NCBI RefSeq assembly: GCF_041296385.1
Contig: NW_027183502.1
Location: 372,001-436,000, forward strand
Length of the DNA stretch: 64,000 bases
Source of the DNA: Aphelocoma coerulescens
Lineage: Eukaryota; Chordata; Aves; Passeriformes; Corvidae
Direction: 5' to 3'
Shown in pieces: positions 38,667 through 49,387 of this stretch. Position 1 is the first letter of the stretch, and each line of letters begins with the position of its first letter. The notes below the pieces were generated by a model that searched no databases, was not told the DNA's origin, and saw nothing but the letters and a program-made list of their open reading frames with translations. A program made the position numbers and the translations under genes.

Positions 38667-40784
38667 GTGACGCTATGGAACCTGGTGGAACCGAGGGGCC
38701 ACAGTGACACTGTGGGGCTTTTTGGAAGCAACAGGACCCTGGTGGGAAGCCACGGGATGATTAATCCTGCACGAACCTGCTCCAGGTGGGCTCCTCTCTC
38801 CCGGCTTCCACAGGTGCTGCTAGGATCCCACTCCGGCACTGGCTTGGCACGGGCTCACGGCTTCCTTTGGCAATGGCTCTGCTCCAGGATGGCATGCTGC
38901 AGAGAATGCAGGTAGATTTTGTGCTCACTCCTGGCATGCAGCTGGACAATAAAGCCTGATCCAGCCCCCCCTCAGCATATGTCCGGCTCTGGCATTGGGG
39001 CGGGGCAACTTTGGGAGCAGCCCCAGCCCTGCTCCTGCTCCCGGCTGGGCACCCAGCTGCTGGGACACAGGTGTGTCCTGATGCCACCGTCTACTCCTTT
39101 GAGAAGGGGAGGACAGAGTGCATCAGGGAGTTTGGTGTGGCTTACATGCGGCAAGGAGAAGGTGCAGCCCCAAACTGGCTTTCACTTCTAGAACCTTTTG
39201 CTATTGCGGGAGCAGCTGCTGGAGCTTTTCAACCGAGCTGCAAGAGTGAAAAGTGTGATGGCATGTCTATCTGAGAAGGAAGGTTCGGTGCCGCAGCCTG
39301 TTGTGCACAATTTATATGCTGATAAGAGAAGGGGGTGCTTTTGCAACGTTTTCCTTCCTGACACTTCTGTCTCTGTGAGCTTTAGCTGCTTGGACTCAGG
39401 GATACCGAAGGTATGTGAAAGTGACTGGGATGCGAGAATCATGTTGCACAGGGAACAGGGAAGGTCAGCAAATGTTTCCTGTCCTGGCACATCTCTCAGT
39501 CTGAACTGCAGCTGCAGATGCTTCACTTCCGCCAAGGACTCTGCCACCTTGAGAGAAGGATGCGCTCTATGGAGTTGAGAAAGAAAGTGCGTCTCACTAG
39601 CTTCTTTCCTCTACTTCATAGACAGCAAAGGGGCTATGAAAGGCAGCACTGGCTTTTTGTTCTAGGACTTCTTCTTTACAAGCAGCTGCTGGATGTTTGG
39701 AAGGGGGTTTGGGATATGCAAAAATGAGAGGCTAAGATGGTAAGAGGGTAAGATGGAAGTCATCTGGCAAAAGCAGAGCTCACAAAAGGGCCAGCTGAGA
39801 AAGCTCTTGCTGCCTACAACTTCAACTGCACCCCTCAAAGCAGCAGCACACACGCTGCTCTCGGCACTTTCCTTCTCAGCTCTACGCACCATCCTAAGCC
39901 TTGCCTCTCCCACACTCAGGATCCAAAGACAACGGCACCAGGGACTGCTCACACACTAAAGGCACCAGGACAAAAGGCTCACCAGCTTGGCCTTTGCATT
40001 CCCGCTGACAGCTCCACAGCTTGAACCCAGAGAACTGCCTGCTGCCAACAGCCTTTCCAATCACTCTGAGCACCTCATGACAAGGAGTGTGGGGAATGAA
40101 TCTCCAGCAGCCTCCTGCCCCAGGCTGTCCCCCGGGAGCAGCCCTGCTCCAGGCCGTGACTGCCACCTGCACAGCCAAAGGACCCAGAGCCGGTGTTACA
40201 CACCACGGCTGTGCCTGGCACAGAGACACCAGTGGCCACACAAGTGGCCATGGCACTGTCCACACACAGTCCCTGCTGCTGCTCCCCCAGCCGCTGGCAC
40301 CAACTCCCAGCCACCCACTCCTAAAGCTACGGGGCCCACTGGGACACTGCGGGGGCTCGTGGAAGCCAGCGGCCATTGTGACACAGCGGGGCTGCACAGA
40401 GCCCACGGTGCTTTGTGACCCGTGGCTCCCAGGAGAGCCTTTGTGATGCTGGGGAACTACAAGGAAGCCTGGCTCCTCTGTGACACCACCACAGAAGCTC
40501 AGGGGAGCCCTGGAGACCGTGCTGATGCTATGGAACCTGATGCAACCCTGCCTCCACTGTGACACCACAGAAGCTCAGGGAGCCCTGGAGACTGTGGTGA
40601 TGCTATGGAACCTGATGCAACCCTGCCTCCACTGTTACACCACAGAACCTCTGGGAGCCCTGGAGACCGTGCTGATGCTATGGAACCTGATGCAACCCTG
40701 CCTCCACTGTGACACCACAGAAGCTCGGGGAGCTCTGCAGACCGTGGGGATGCTGGCGAAGCTGACGGAACCCTGGGCACCACA
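38667..40784. repeat. Macrosatellite unit 18 (2118 bp)
   Basis: Minisatellite 40510-40734, 3 copies. T at offset +52 and T at +1661, repeating the state of the unit at 32163. Confidence 0.95.
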
Positions 40785-42902
40785 GTGACGCTATGGAACC
40801 TGGTGGAACCGAGGGGCCACAGTGACACTGTGGGGCCTTTTGGAAGCAACAGGACCCTGGTGGGAAGCCACGGGATGATTAATCCTGCACGAACCTGCTC
40901 CAGGTGGGCTCCTCTCTCCCGGCTTCCACAGGTGCTGCTAGGATCCCACTCCGGCACTGGCTTGGCACGGGCTCACGGCTTCCTTTGGCAATGGCTCTGC
41001 TCCAGGATGGCATGCTGCAGAGAATGCAGGTAGATTTTGTGCTCACTCCTGGCATGCAGCTGGACAATAAAGCCTGATCCAGCCCCCCCTCAGCATATGT
41101 CCGGCTCTGGCATTGGGGCGGGGCAACTTTGGGAGCAGCCCCAGCCCTGCTCCTGCTCCCGGCTGGGCACCCAGCTGCTGGGACACAGGTGTGTCCTGAT
41201 GCCACCGTCTACTCCTTTGAGAAGGGGAGGACAGAGTGCATCAGGGAGTTTGGTGTGGCTTACATGCGGCAAGGAGAAGGTGCAGCCCCAAACTGGCTTT
41301 CACTTCTAGAACCTTTTGCTATTGCGGGAGCAGCTGCTGGAGCTTTTCAACCGAGCTGCAAGAGTGAAAAGTGTGATGGCATGTCTATCTGAGAAGGAAG
41401 GTTCGGTGCCGCAGCCTGTTGTGCACAATTTATATGCTGATAAGAGAAGGGGGTGCTTTTGGAACGTTTTCCTTCCTGACACTTCTGTCTCTGTGAGCTT
41501 TAGCTGCTTGGACTCAGGGATACCGAAGGTATGTGAAAGTGACTGGGATGCGAGAATCATGTTGCACAGGGAACAGGGAAGGTCAGCAAATGTTTCCTGT
41601 CCTGGCACATCTCTCAGTCTGAACTGCAGCTGCAGATGCTTCACTTCCGCCAAGGACTCTGCCACCTTGAGAGAAGGATGCGCTCTATGGAGTTGAGAAA
41701 GAAAGTGCGTCTCACTAGCTTCTTTCCTCTACTTCATAGACAGCAAAGGGGCTATGAAAGGCAGCACTGGCTTTTTGTTCTAGGACTTCTTCTTTACAAG
41801 CAGCTGCTGGATGTTTGGAAGGGGGTTTGGGATATGCAAAAATGAGAGGCTAAGATGGTAAGAGGGTAAGATGGAAGTCATCTGGCAAAAGCAGAGCTCA
41901 CAAAAGGGCCAGCTGAGAAAGCTCTTGCTGCCTACAACTTCAACTGCACCCCTCAAAGCAGCAGCACACACGCTGCTCTCGGCACTTTCCTTCTCAGCTC
42001 TACGCACCATCCTAAGCCTTGCCTCTCCCACACTCAGGATCCAAAGACAACGGCACCAGGGACTGCTCACACACTAAAGGCACCAGGACAAAAGGCTCAC
42101 CAGCTTGGCCTTTGCATTCCCGCTGACAGCTCCACAGCTTGAACCCAGAGAACTGCCTGCTGCCAACAGCCTTTCCAATCACTCTGAGCACCTCATGACA
42201 AGGAGTGTGGGGAATGAATCTCCAGCAGCCTCCTGCCCCAGGCTGTCCCCCGGGAGCAGCCCTGCTCCAGGCCGTGACTGCCACCTGCACAGCCAAAGGA
42301 CCCAGAGCCGGTGTTACACACCACGGCTGTGCCTGGCACAGAGACACCAGTGGCCACACAAGTGGCCATGGCACTGTCCACACACAGTCCCTGCTGCTGC
42401 TCCCCCAGCCGCTGGCACCAACTCCCAGCCACCCACTCCTAAAGCTACGGGGCCCACTGGGACACTGCGGGGGCTCGTGGAAGCCAGCGGCCATTGTGAC
42501 ACAGCGGGGCTGCACAGAGCCCACGGTGCTTTGTGACCCGTGGCTCCCAGGAGAGCCTTTGTGATGCTGGGGAACTACAAGGAAGCCTGGCTCCTCTGTG
42601 ACACCACCACAGAAGCTCAGGGGAGCCCTGGAGACCGTGGTGATGCTATGGAACCTGATGCAACCCTGCCTCCACTGTGACACCACAGAAGCTCAGGGAG
42701 CCCTGGAGACTGTGGTGATGCTATGGAACCTGATGCAACCCTGCCTCCACTGTTACACCACAGAACCTCTGGGAGCCCTGGAGACCGTGCTGATGCTATG
42801 GAACCTGATGCAACCCTGCCTCCACTGTGACACCACAGAAGCTCGGGGAGCTCTGCAGACCGTGGGGATGCTGGCGAAGCTGACGGAACCCTGGGCACCA
42901 CA
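40785..42902. repeat. Macrosatellite unit 19 (2118 bp)
   Basis: Minisatellite 42628-42852, 3 copies. G at offset +677. The first minisatellite copy begins with accgtggtg instead of accgtgctg, shared with the units at 42903 and 47286. Confidence 0.95.
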
Positions 42903-45020
42903 GTGACGCTATGGAACCTGGTGGAACCGAGGGGCCACAGTGACACTGTGGGGCCTTTTGGAAGCAACAGGACCCTGGTGGGAAGCCACGGGATGATTAA
43001 TCCTGCACGAACCTGCTCCAGGTGGGCTCCTCTCTCCCGGCTTCCACAGGTGCTGCTAGGATCCCACTCCGGCACTGGCTTGGCACGGGCTCACGGCTTC
43101 CTTTGGCAATGGCTCTGCTCCAGGATGGCATGCTGCAGAGAATGCAGGTAGATTTTGTGCTCACTCCTGGCATGCAGCTGGACAATAAAGCCTGATCCAG
43201 CCCCCCCTCAGCATATGTCCGGCTCTGGCATTGGGGCGGGGCAACTTTGGGAGCAGCCCCAGCCCTGCTCCTGCTCCCGGCTGGGCACCCAGCTGCTGGG
43301 ACACAGGTGTGTCCTGATGCCACCGTCTACTCCTTTGAGAAGGGGAGGACAGAGTGCATCAGGGAGTTTGGTGTGGCTTACATGCGGCAAGGAGAAGGTG
43401 CAGCCCCAAACTGGCTTTCACTTCTAGAACCTTTTGCTATTGCGGGAGCAGCTGCTGGAGCTTTTCAACCGAGCTGCAAGAGTGAAAAGTGTGATGGCAT
43501 GTCTATCTGAGAAGGAAGGTTCGGTGCCGCAGCCTGTTGTGCACAATTTATATGCTGATAAGAGAAGGGGGTGCTTTTGGAACGTTTTCCTTCCTGACAC
43601 TTCTGTCTCTGTGAGCTTTAGCTGCTTGGACTCAGGGATACCGAAGGTATGTGAAAGTGACTGGGATGCGAGAATCATGTTGCACAGGGAACAGGGAAGG
43701 TCAGCAAATGTTTCCTGTCCTGGCACATCTCTCAGTCTGAACTGCAGCTGCAGATGCTTCACTTCCGCCAAGGACTCTGCCACCTTGAGAGAAGGATGCG
43801 CTCTATGGAGTTGAGAAAGAAAGTGCGTCTCACTAGCTTCTTTCCTCTACTTCATAGACAGCAAAGGGGCTATGAAAGGCAGCACTGGCTTTTTGTTCTA
43901 GGACTTCTTCTTTACAAGCAGCTGCTGGATGTTTGGAAGGGGGTTTGGGATATGCAAAAATGAGAGGCTAAGATGGTAAGAGGGTAAGATGGAAGTCATC
44001 TGGCAAAAGCAGAGCTCACAAAAGGGCCAGCTGAGAAAGCTCTTGCTGCCTACAACTTCAACTGCACCCCTCAAAGCAGCAGCACACACGCTGCTCTCGG
44101 CACTTTCCTTCTCAGCTCTACGCACCATCCTAAGCCTTGCCTCTCCCACACTCAGGATCCAAAGACAACGGCACCAGGGACTGCTCACACACTAAAGGCA
44201 CCAGGACAAAAGGCTCACCAGCTTGGCCTTTGCATTCCCGCTGACAGCTCCACAGCTTGAACCCAGAGAACTGCCTGCTGCCAACAGCCTTTCCAATCAC
44301 TCTGAGCACCTCATGACAAGGAGTGTGGGGAATGAATCTCCAGCAGCCTCCTGCCCCAGGCTGTCCCCCGGGAGCAGCCCTGCTCCAGGCCGTGACTGCC
44401 ACCTGCACAGCCAAAGGACCCAGAGCCGGTGTTACACACCACGGCTGTGCCTGGCACAGAGACACCAGTGGCCACACAAGTGGCCATGGCACTGTCCACA
44501 CACAGTCCCTGCTGCTGCTCCCCCAGCCGCTGGCACCAACTCCCAGCCACCCACTCCTAAAGCCACGGGGCCCACTGGGACACTGCGGGGGCTCGTGGAA
44601 GCCAGCGGCCATTGTGACACAGCGGGGCTGCACAGAGCCCACGGTGCTTTGTGACCCGTGGCTCCCAGGAGAGCCTTTGTGATGCTGGGGAACTACAAGG
44701 AAGCCTGGCTCCTCTGTGACACCACCACAGAAGCTCAGGGGAGCCCTGGAGACCGTGGTGATGCTATGGAACCTGATGCAACCCTGCCTCCACTGTGACA
44801 CCACAGAAGCTCAGGGAGCCCTGGAGACTGTGGTGATGCTATGGAACCTGATGCAACCCTGCCTCCACTGTTACACCACAGAACCTCTGGGAGCCCTGGA
44901 GACCGTGCTGATGCTATGGAACCTGATGCAACCCTGCCTCCACTGTGACACCACAGAAGCTCGGGGAGCTCTGCAGACCGTGGGGATGCTGGCGAAGCTG
45001 ACGGAACCCTGGGCACCACA
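42903..45020. repeat. Macrosatellite unit 20 (2118 bp)
   Basis: Minisatellite 44746-44970, 3 copies. G at offset +677 and the right-half minisatellite, but C at +1661. This mosaic state suggests local gene conversion. Confidence 0.95.
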
Positions 45021-47285
45021 GTGACGCTATGGAACCTGGTGGAACCGAGGGGCCACAGTGACACTGTGGGGCCTTTTGGAAGCAACAGGACCCTGGTGGG
45101 AAGCCACGGGATGATTAATCCTGCACGAACCTGCTCCAGGTGGGCTCCTCTCTCCCGGCTTCCACAGGTGCTGCTAGGATCCCACTCCGGCACTGGCTTG
45201 GCACGGGCTCACGGCTTCCTTTGGCAATGGCTCTGCTCCAGGATGGCATGCTGCAGAGAATGCAGGTAGATTTTGTGCTCACTCCTGGCATGCAGCTGGA
45301 CAATAAAGCCTGATCCAGCCCCCCCTCAGCATATGTCCGGCTCTGGCATTGGGGCGGGGCAACTTTGGGAGCAGCCCCAGCCCTGCTCCTGCTCCCAGCT
45401 GGGCACCCAGCTGCTGGGACACAGGTGTGTCCTGATGCCACCGTCTACTCCTTTGAGAAGGGGAGGACAGAGTGCATCAGGGAGTTTGGTGTGGCTTACA
45501 TGCGGCAAGGAGAAGGTGCAGCCCCAAACTGGCTTTCACTTCTAGAACCTTTTGCTATTGCGGGAGCAGCTGCTGGAGCTTTTCAACCGAGCTGCAAGAG
45601 TGAAAAGTGTGATGGCATGTCTATCTGAGAAGGAAGGTTCGGTGCCGCAGCCTGTTGTGCACAATTTATATGCTGATAAGAGAAGGGGGTGCTTTTGCAA
45701 CGTTTTCCTTCCTGACACTTCTGTCTCTGTGAGCTTTAGCTGCTTGGACTCAGGGATACCGAAGGTATGTGAAAGTGACTGGGATGCGAGAATCATGTTG
45801 CACAGGGAACAGGGAAGGTCAGCAAATGTTTCCTGTCCTGGCACATCTCTCAGTCTGAACTGCAGCTGCAGATGCTTCACTTCCGCCAAGGACTCTGCCA
45901 CCTTGAGAGAAGGATGCGCTCTATGGAGTTGAGAAAGAAAGTGCGTCTCACTAGCTTCTTTCCTCTACTTCATAGACAGCAAAGGGGCTATGAAAGGCAG
46001 CACTGGCTTTTTGTTCTAGGACTTCTTTACAAGCAGCTGCTGGATGTTTGGAAGGGGGTTTGGGATATGCAAAAATGAGAGGCTAAGATGGTAAGAGGGT
46101 AAGATGGAAGTCATCTGGCAAAAGCAGAGCTCACAAAAGGGCCAGCTGAGAAAGCTCTTGCTGCCTACAACTTCAACTGCACCCCTCAAAGCAGCAGCAC
46201 ACACGCTGCTCTCGGCACTTTCCTTCTCAGCTCTATGCACCATCCTAAGCCTTGCCTCTCCCACACTCAGGATCCAAAGACAACGGCACCAGGGACTGCT
46301 CACACACTAAAGGCACCAGGACAAAAGGCTCACCAGCTTGGCCTTTGCATTCCCGCTGACAGCTCCACAGCTTGAACCCAGAGAACTGCCTGCTGCCAAC
46401 AGCCTTTCCAATCACTCTGAGCACCTCATGACAAGGAGTGTGGGGAATGAATCTCCAGCAGCCTCCTGCCCCAGGCTGTCCCCCGGGAGCAGCCCTGCTC
46501 CAGGCCGTGACTGCCACCTGCACAGCCAAAGGACCCAGAGCCGGTGTTACACACCACGGCTGTGCCTGGCACAGAGACACCAGTGGCCACACAAGTGGCC
46601 ATGGCACTGTCCACACACAGTCCCTGCTGCTGCTCCCCCAGCCGCTGGCACCAACTCCCAGCCACCCACTCCTAAAGCCACGGGGCCCACTGGGACACTG
46701 CGGGGGCTCGTGGAAGCCAGCGGCCATTGTGACACAGCGGGGCTGCACAGAGCCCACGGTGCTTTGTGACCCGTGGCTCCCAGGAGAGCCTTTGTGATGC
46801 TGGGGAACTACAAGGAAGCCTGGCTCCTCTGTGACACCACCACAGAAGCTCAGGGGAGCCCTGGAGACCGTGCTGATGCTATTGAACCTGATGCAACCCT
46901 GCCTCCTCTGTGACACCACAGAAGCTCTTGGAGCCCTGGAGACCGTGGTGATGCTATGGAACCTGATGCAACCCTGCCTCCTCTGTGACACCACAGAACC
47001 TCTGGGAGCCCTGGAGACCGTGCTGATGCTATGGAACCTGATGCAACCCTGCCTCCACTGTGACACCACAGAAGCTCAGGGAGCCCTGGAGACTGTGGTG
47101 ATGCTATGGAACCTGATGCAACCCTGCCTCCACTGTGACACCACAGAACCTCTGGGAGCCCTGGAGACCGTGCTGATGCTATGGAACCTGATGCAACCCT
47201 GCCTCCACTGTGACACCACAGAAGCTCGGGGAGCTCTGCAGACCGTGGGGATGCTGGCGAAGCTGACGGAACCCTGGGCACCACA
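45021..47285. repeat. Macrosatellite unit 21 (2265 bp)
   Basis: Minisatellite 46861-47235, 5 copies. Shares the 3-bp deletion and T at offset +1218 with the unit at 29898. Private G-to-A at 45397. Confidence 0.95.
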
Positions 47286-48329
47286 GTGACGCTATGGAAC
47301 CTGGTGGAACCGAGGGGCCACAGTGACACTGTGGGGCTTTTTGGAAGCAACAGGACCCTGGTGGGAAGCCACGGGATGATTAATCCTGCACGAACCTGCT
47401 CCAGGTGGGCTCCTCTCTCCCGGCTTCCACAGGTGCTGCTAGGATCCCACTCCGGCACTGGCTTGGCACGGGCTCACGGCTTCCTTTGGCAATGGCTCTG
47501 CTCCAGGATGGCATGCTGCAGAGAATGCAGGTAGATTTTGTGCTCACTCCTGGCATGCAGCTGGACAATAAAGCCTGATCCAGCCCCCCCTCAGCATATG
47601 TCCGGCTCTGGCATTGGGGCGGGGCAACTTTGGGAGCAGCCCCAGCCCTGCTCCTGCTCCCGGCTGGGCACCCAGCTGCTGGGACACAGGTGTGTCCTGA
47701 TGCCACCGTCTACTCCTTTGAGAAGGGGAGGACAGAGTGCATCAGGGAGTTTGGTGTGGCTTACATGCGGCAAGGAGAAGGTGCAGCCCCAAACTGGCTT
47801 TCACTTCTAGAACCTTTTGCTATTGCGGGAGCAGCTGCTGGAGCTTTTCAACCGAGCTGCAAGAGTGAAAAGTGTGATGGCATGTCTATCTGAGAAGGAA
47901 GGTTCGGTGCCGCAGCCTGTTGTGCACAATTTATATGCTGATAAGAGAAGGGGGTGCTTTTGCAACGTTTTCCTTCCTGACACTTCTGTCTCTGTGAGCT
48001 TTAGCTGCTTGGACTCAGGGATACCGAAGGTATGTGAAAGTGACTGGGATGCGAGAATCATGTTGCACAGGGAACAGGGAAGGTCAGCAAATGTTTCCTG
48101 TCCTGGCACATCTCTCAGTCTGAACTGCAGCTGCAGATGCTTCACTTCCGCCAAGGACTCTGCCACCTTGAGAGAAGGATGCGCTCTATGGAGTTGAGAA
48201 AGAAAGTGCGTCTCACTAGCTTCTTTCCTCTACTTCATAGACAGCAAAGGGGCTATGAAAGGCAGCACTGGCTTTTTGTTCTAGGACTTCTTCTTTACAA
48301 GCAGCTGCTGGATGTTTGGAAGGGGGTTT

Positions 48330-48334
48330 GGGAT
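48330..48334. repeat. Target-site duplication, left copy (gggat)
   Basis: The satellite reads ...tttgggat at the junction. Uninterrupted units read tttgggatatgcaaaaatg at this point, so gggat is the duplicated target. Confidence 0.93.
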
Positions 48335-49268
48335 TGTTGGGGTTTTAGTTTAGTCCTAGTTTTTTTTTCTGTTAAAGGAATTTTTTCCCATAGCATGTTG
48401 CTAGGAGATAAATGGCCATACTTGAGAGGAGATAGCCATACTTAAGAAAAGACAAAAGGGCCCGGCCAGGCTTTTGTTTTCACCTGGCGGGCAGTTCAGT
48501 TCGCTCTCAGCGTCTGGAGGGAGAAGCCGCGGAGAGAGGAGCTGCTGGTTCCCGTTTTCGGCGTCTTTCCTTTCTGCTGGGAACAACACCGGGGATCCCA
48601 GGGCTGCTTTCCCTGCCCTGCTGGAGGCTGGGGCTGTGGCCGCCCACCCCGCTGCTGCTTCGAGCCTTCGCTACGCTGTAGCCGTGCTTGCCCTGCCTGC
48701 CTGGAGCCCCGGGGGGTTCCCCTTTTGGATACATCTCGTCTGCCACCCGGGATTTGTGTTTGTGCCTGCCGCTCCAGCCTACCAGTCCAGCCTGCTGTTT
48801 CCGAGACTCCGGGACCAGCTGCCCACCGGTTTGTGAAGCTCCTTTGTTCCACCCTTCCCCGGGATCCCAGGGCGCCAGAGCAGCCGCGTGTTCCCCGAGC
48901 TCGCTCCGGAGCGCCCCCTGCAGCCGCGGGGGAACCATCGCACCTGCCCTGCTCACCGGGAGCCGCCAGCGATCCCTGTCGGCTGCAAGCGGAACTGCAC
49001 CCGAGGGGAAAGGGCCTGACAGCTGAGAAGGCTGGGACTGGGTTTGTGTTTGCTGTTACTGCCATAGTTGTTGTTGTTTTGTTTGACTAGTTATATATAT
49101 ATATATATATATATATAGTAAAGAACTGTTATTCCTATTTTCCCACATCTTTGCCTAAAGACCCTTGATTTCAAAATTATAATAACTCAGAGGGAAAGGG
49201 GTTACATCTGCCACTCCAAGGGAGGCTTCTGCCTTCCTTAGCAGACACCTGTCTTTCAAACCGAGACA
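48335..49268 (+). repeat. 5' LTR (934 bp)
   Basis: Starts tgttggggtttt and ends ccgagaca. Features in order: a T-rich start; an imperfect direct repeat of ggagata...gccatactt (48404-48427 and 48428-48447), possibly enhancer-like; a GC-rich middle of about 540 bp; a (TA)13 tract at 49092-49117; and AGTAAA at 49117-49122, a known variant polyadenylation hexamer. No AATAAA seen. U3/R/U5 limits cannot be fixed from sequence alone. Open frames inside (up to 189 codons) are by-products of GC richness. Confidence 0.93.
49092..49122 (+). promoter_or_regulatory. (TA)13 tract abutting AGTAAA in 5' LTR
   Basis: Twenty-six bases of alternating TA may act as a TATA-like core, and the overlapping AGTAAA as a polyadenylation signal. 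This is a microsatellite as well, and would be expected to vary in length between copies, yet it has 13 TA in both LTRs here. Confidence 0.4.
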
Positions 49269-49273
49269 GATCT

Positions 49274-49292
49274 TGGCGCCCAACCGTGGGGC
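49274..49292 (+). other. Primer-binding site, near tRNA-Lys(CUU)
   Basis: Begins tggcgcccaac five nt after the LTR. It would match the 3' end of tRNA-Lys(CUU), the Lys1,2 primer, except for one extra C (tggcgcccaa-c-cgtgggg). Mammalian ERV-L takes its L from tRNA-Leu, so the Lys-type primer is a departure. The extra base would make a bulge in the primer duplex. Confidence 0.65.
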
Positions 49293-49387
49293 CTGAGGGC
49301 ATTAAGAGAGAGAGGTGAAAAAGGAATAACAGTTCCTGGATAACTTAATTCGGTGTGTTGGATATAGGAACCTTGGTAGGCAGCACT
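49293..49387 (+). other. Untranslated leader before gag
   Basis: 95 bp of purine-rich leader (gagagagaggtgaaaaagg). There are no upstream ATG codons that open a frame of note and no clear packaging structure visible by eye. Confidence 0.5.

Larger units (their letters stand above)
1..48334. repeat. Macrosatellite array, left block
   Basis: Head-to-tail near-identical units. Using the recurring start gtgacgctatgg as anchor, units begin at 411, 2529, 4797, 6915, 9183, 11301, 13569, 15987, 18255, 20673, 22791, 25059, 27477, 29898, 32163, 34281, 36399, 38667, 40785, 42903, 45021 and 47286. Spacings are 2118, 2268 or 2418 bp, plus 2421 and 2265 where a 3-bp indel occurs. All length steps of 150 bp come from the 75-bp minisatellite near the end of each unit. 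Units differ by a handful of substitutions, so homogenisation is recent. Seen directly; the family is not one I can name. Confidence 0.97.

Noticed and set aside
48496..49065. 189- and 149-codon minus frames and 112-121-codon plus frames inside the LTRs
   Set aside because: They lie in the GC-rich part of the LTR, overlap each other on both strands, and no retroviral gene is expected there.
49355..49387. Upstream extension of gag to a GTG codon
   Set aside because: GTG is not a normal eukaryotic start, and an in-frame ATG follows at 49388.
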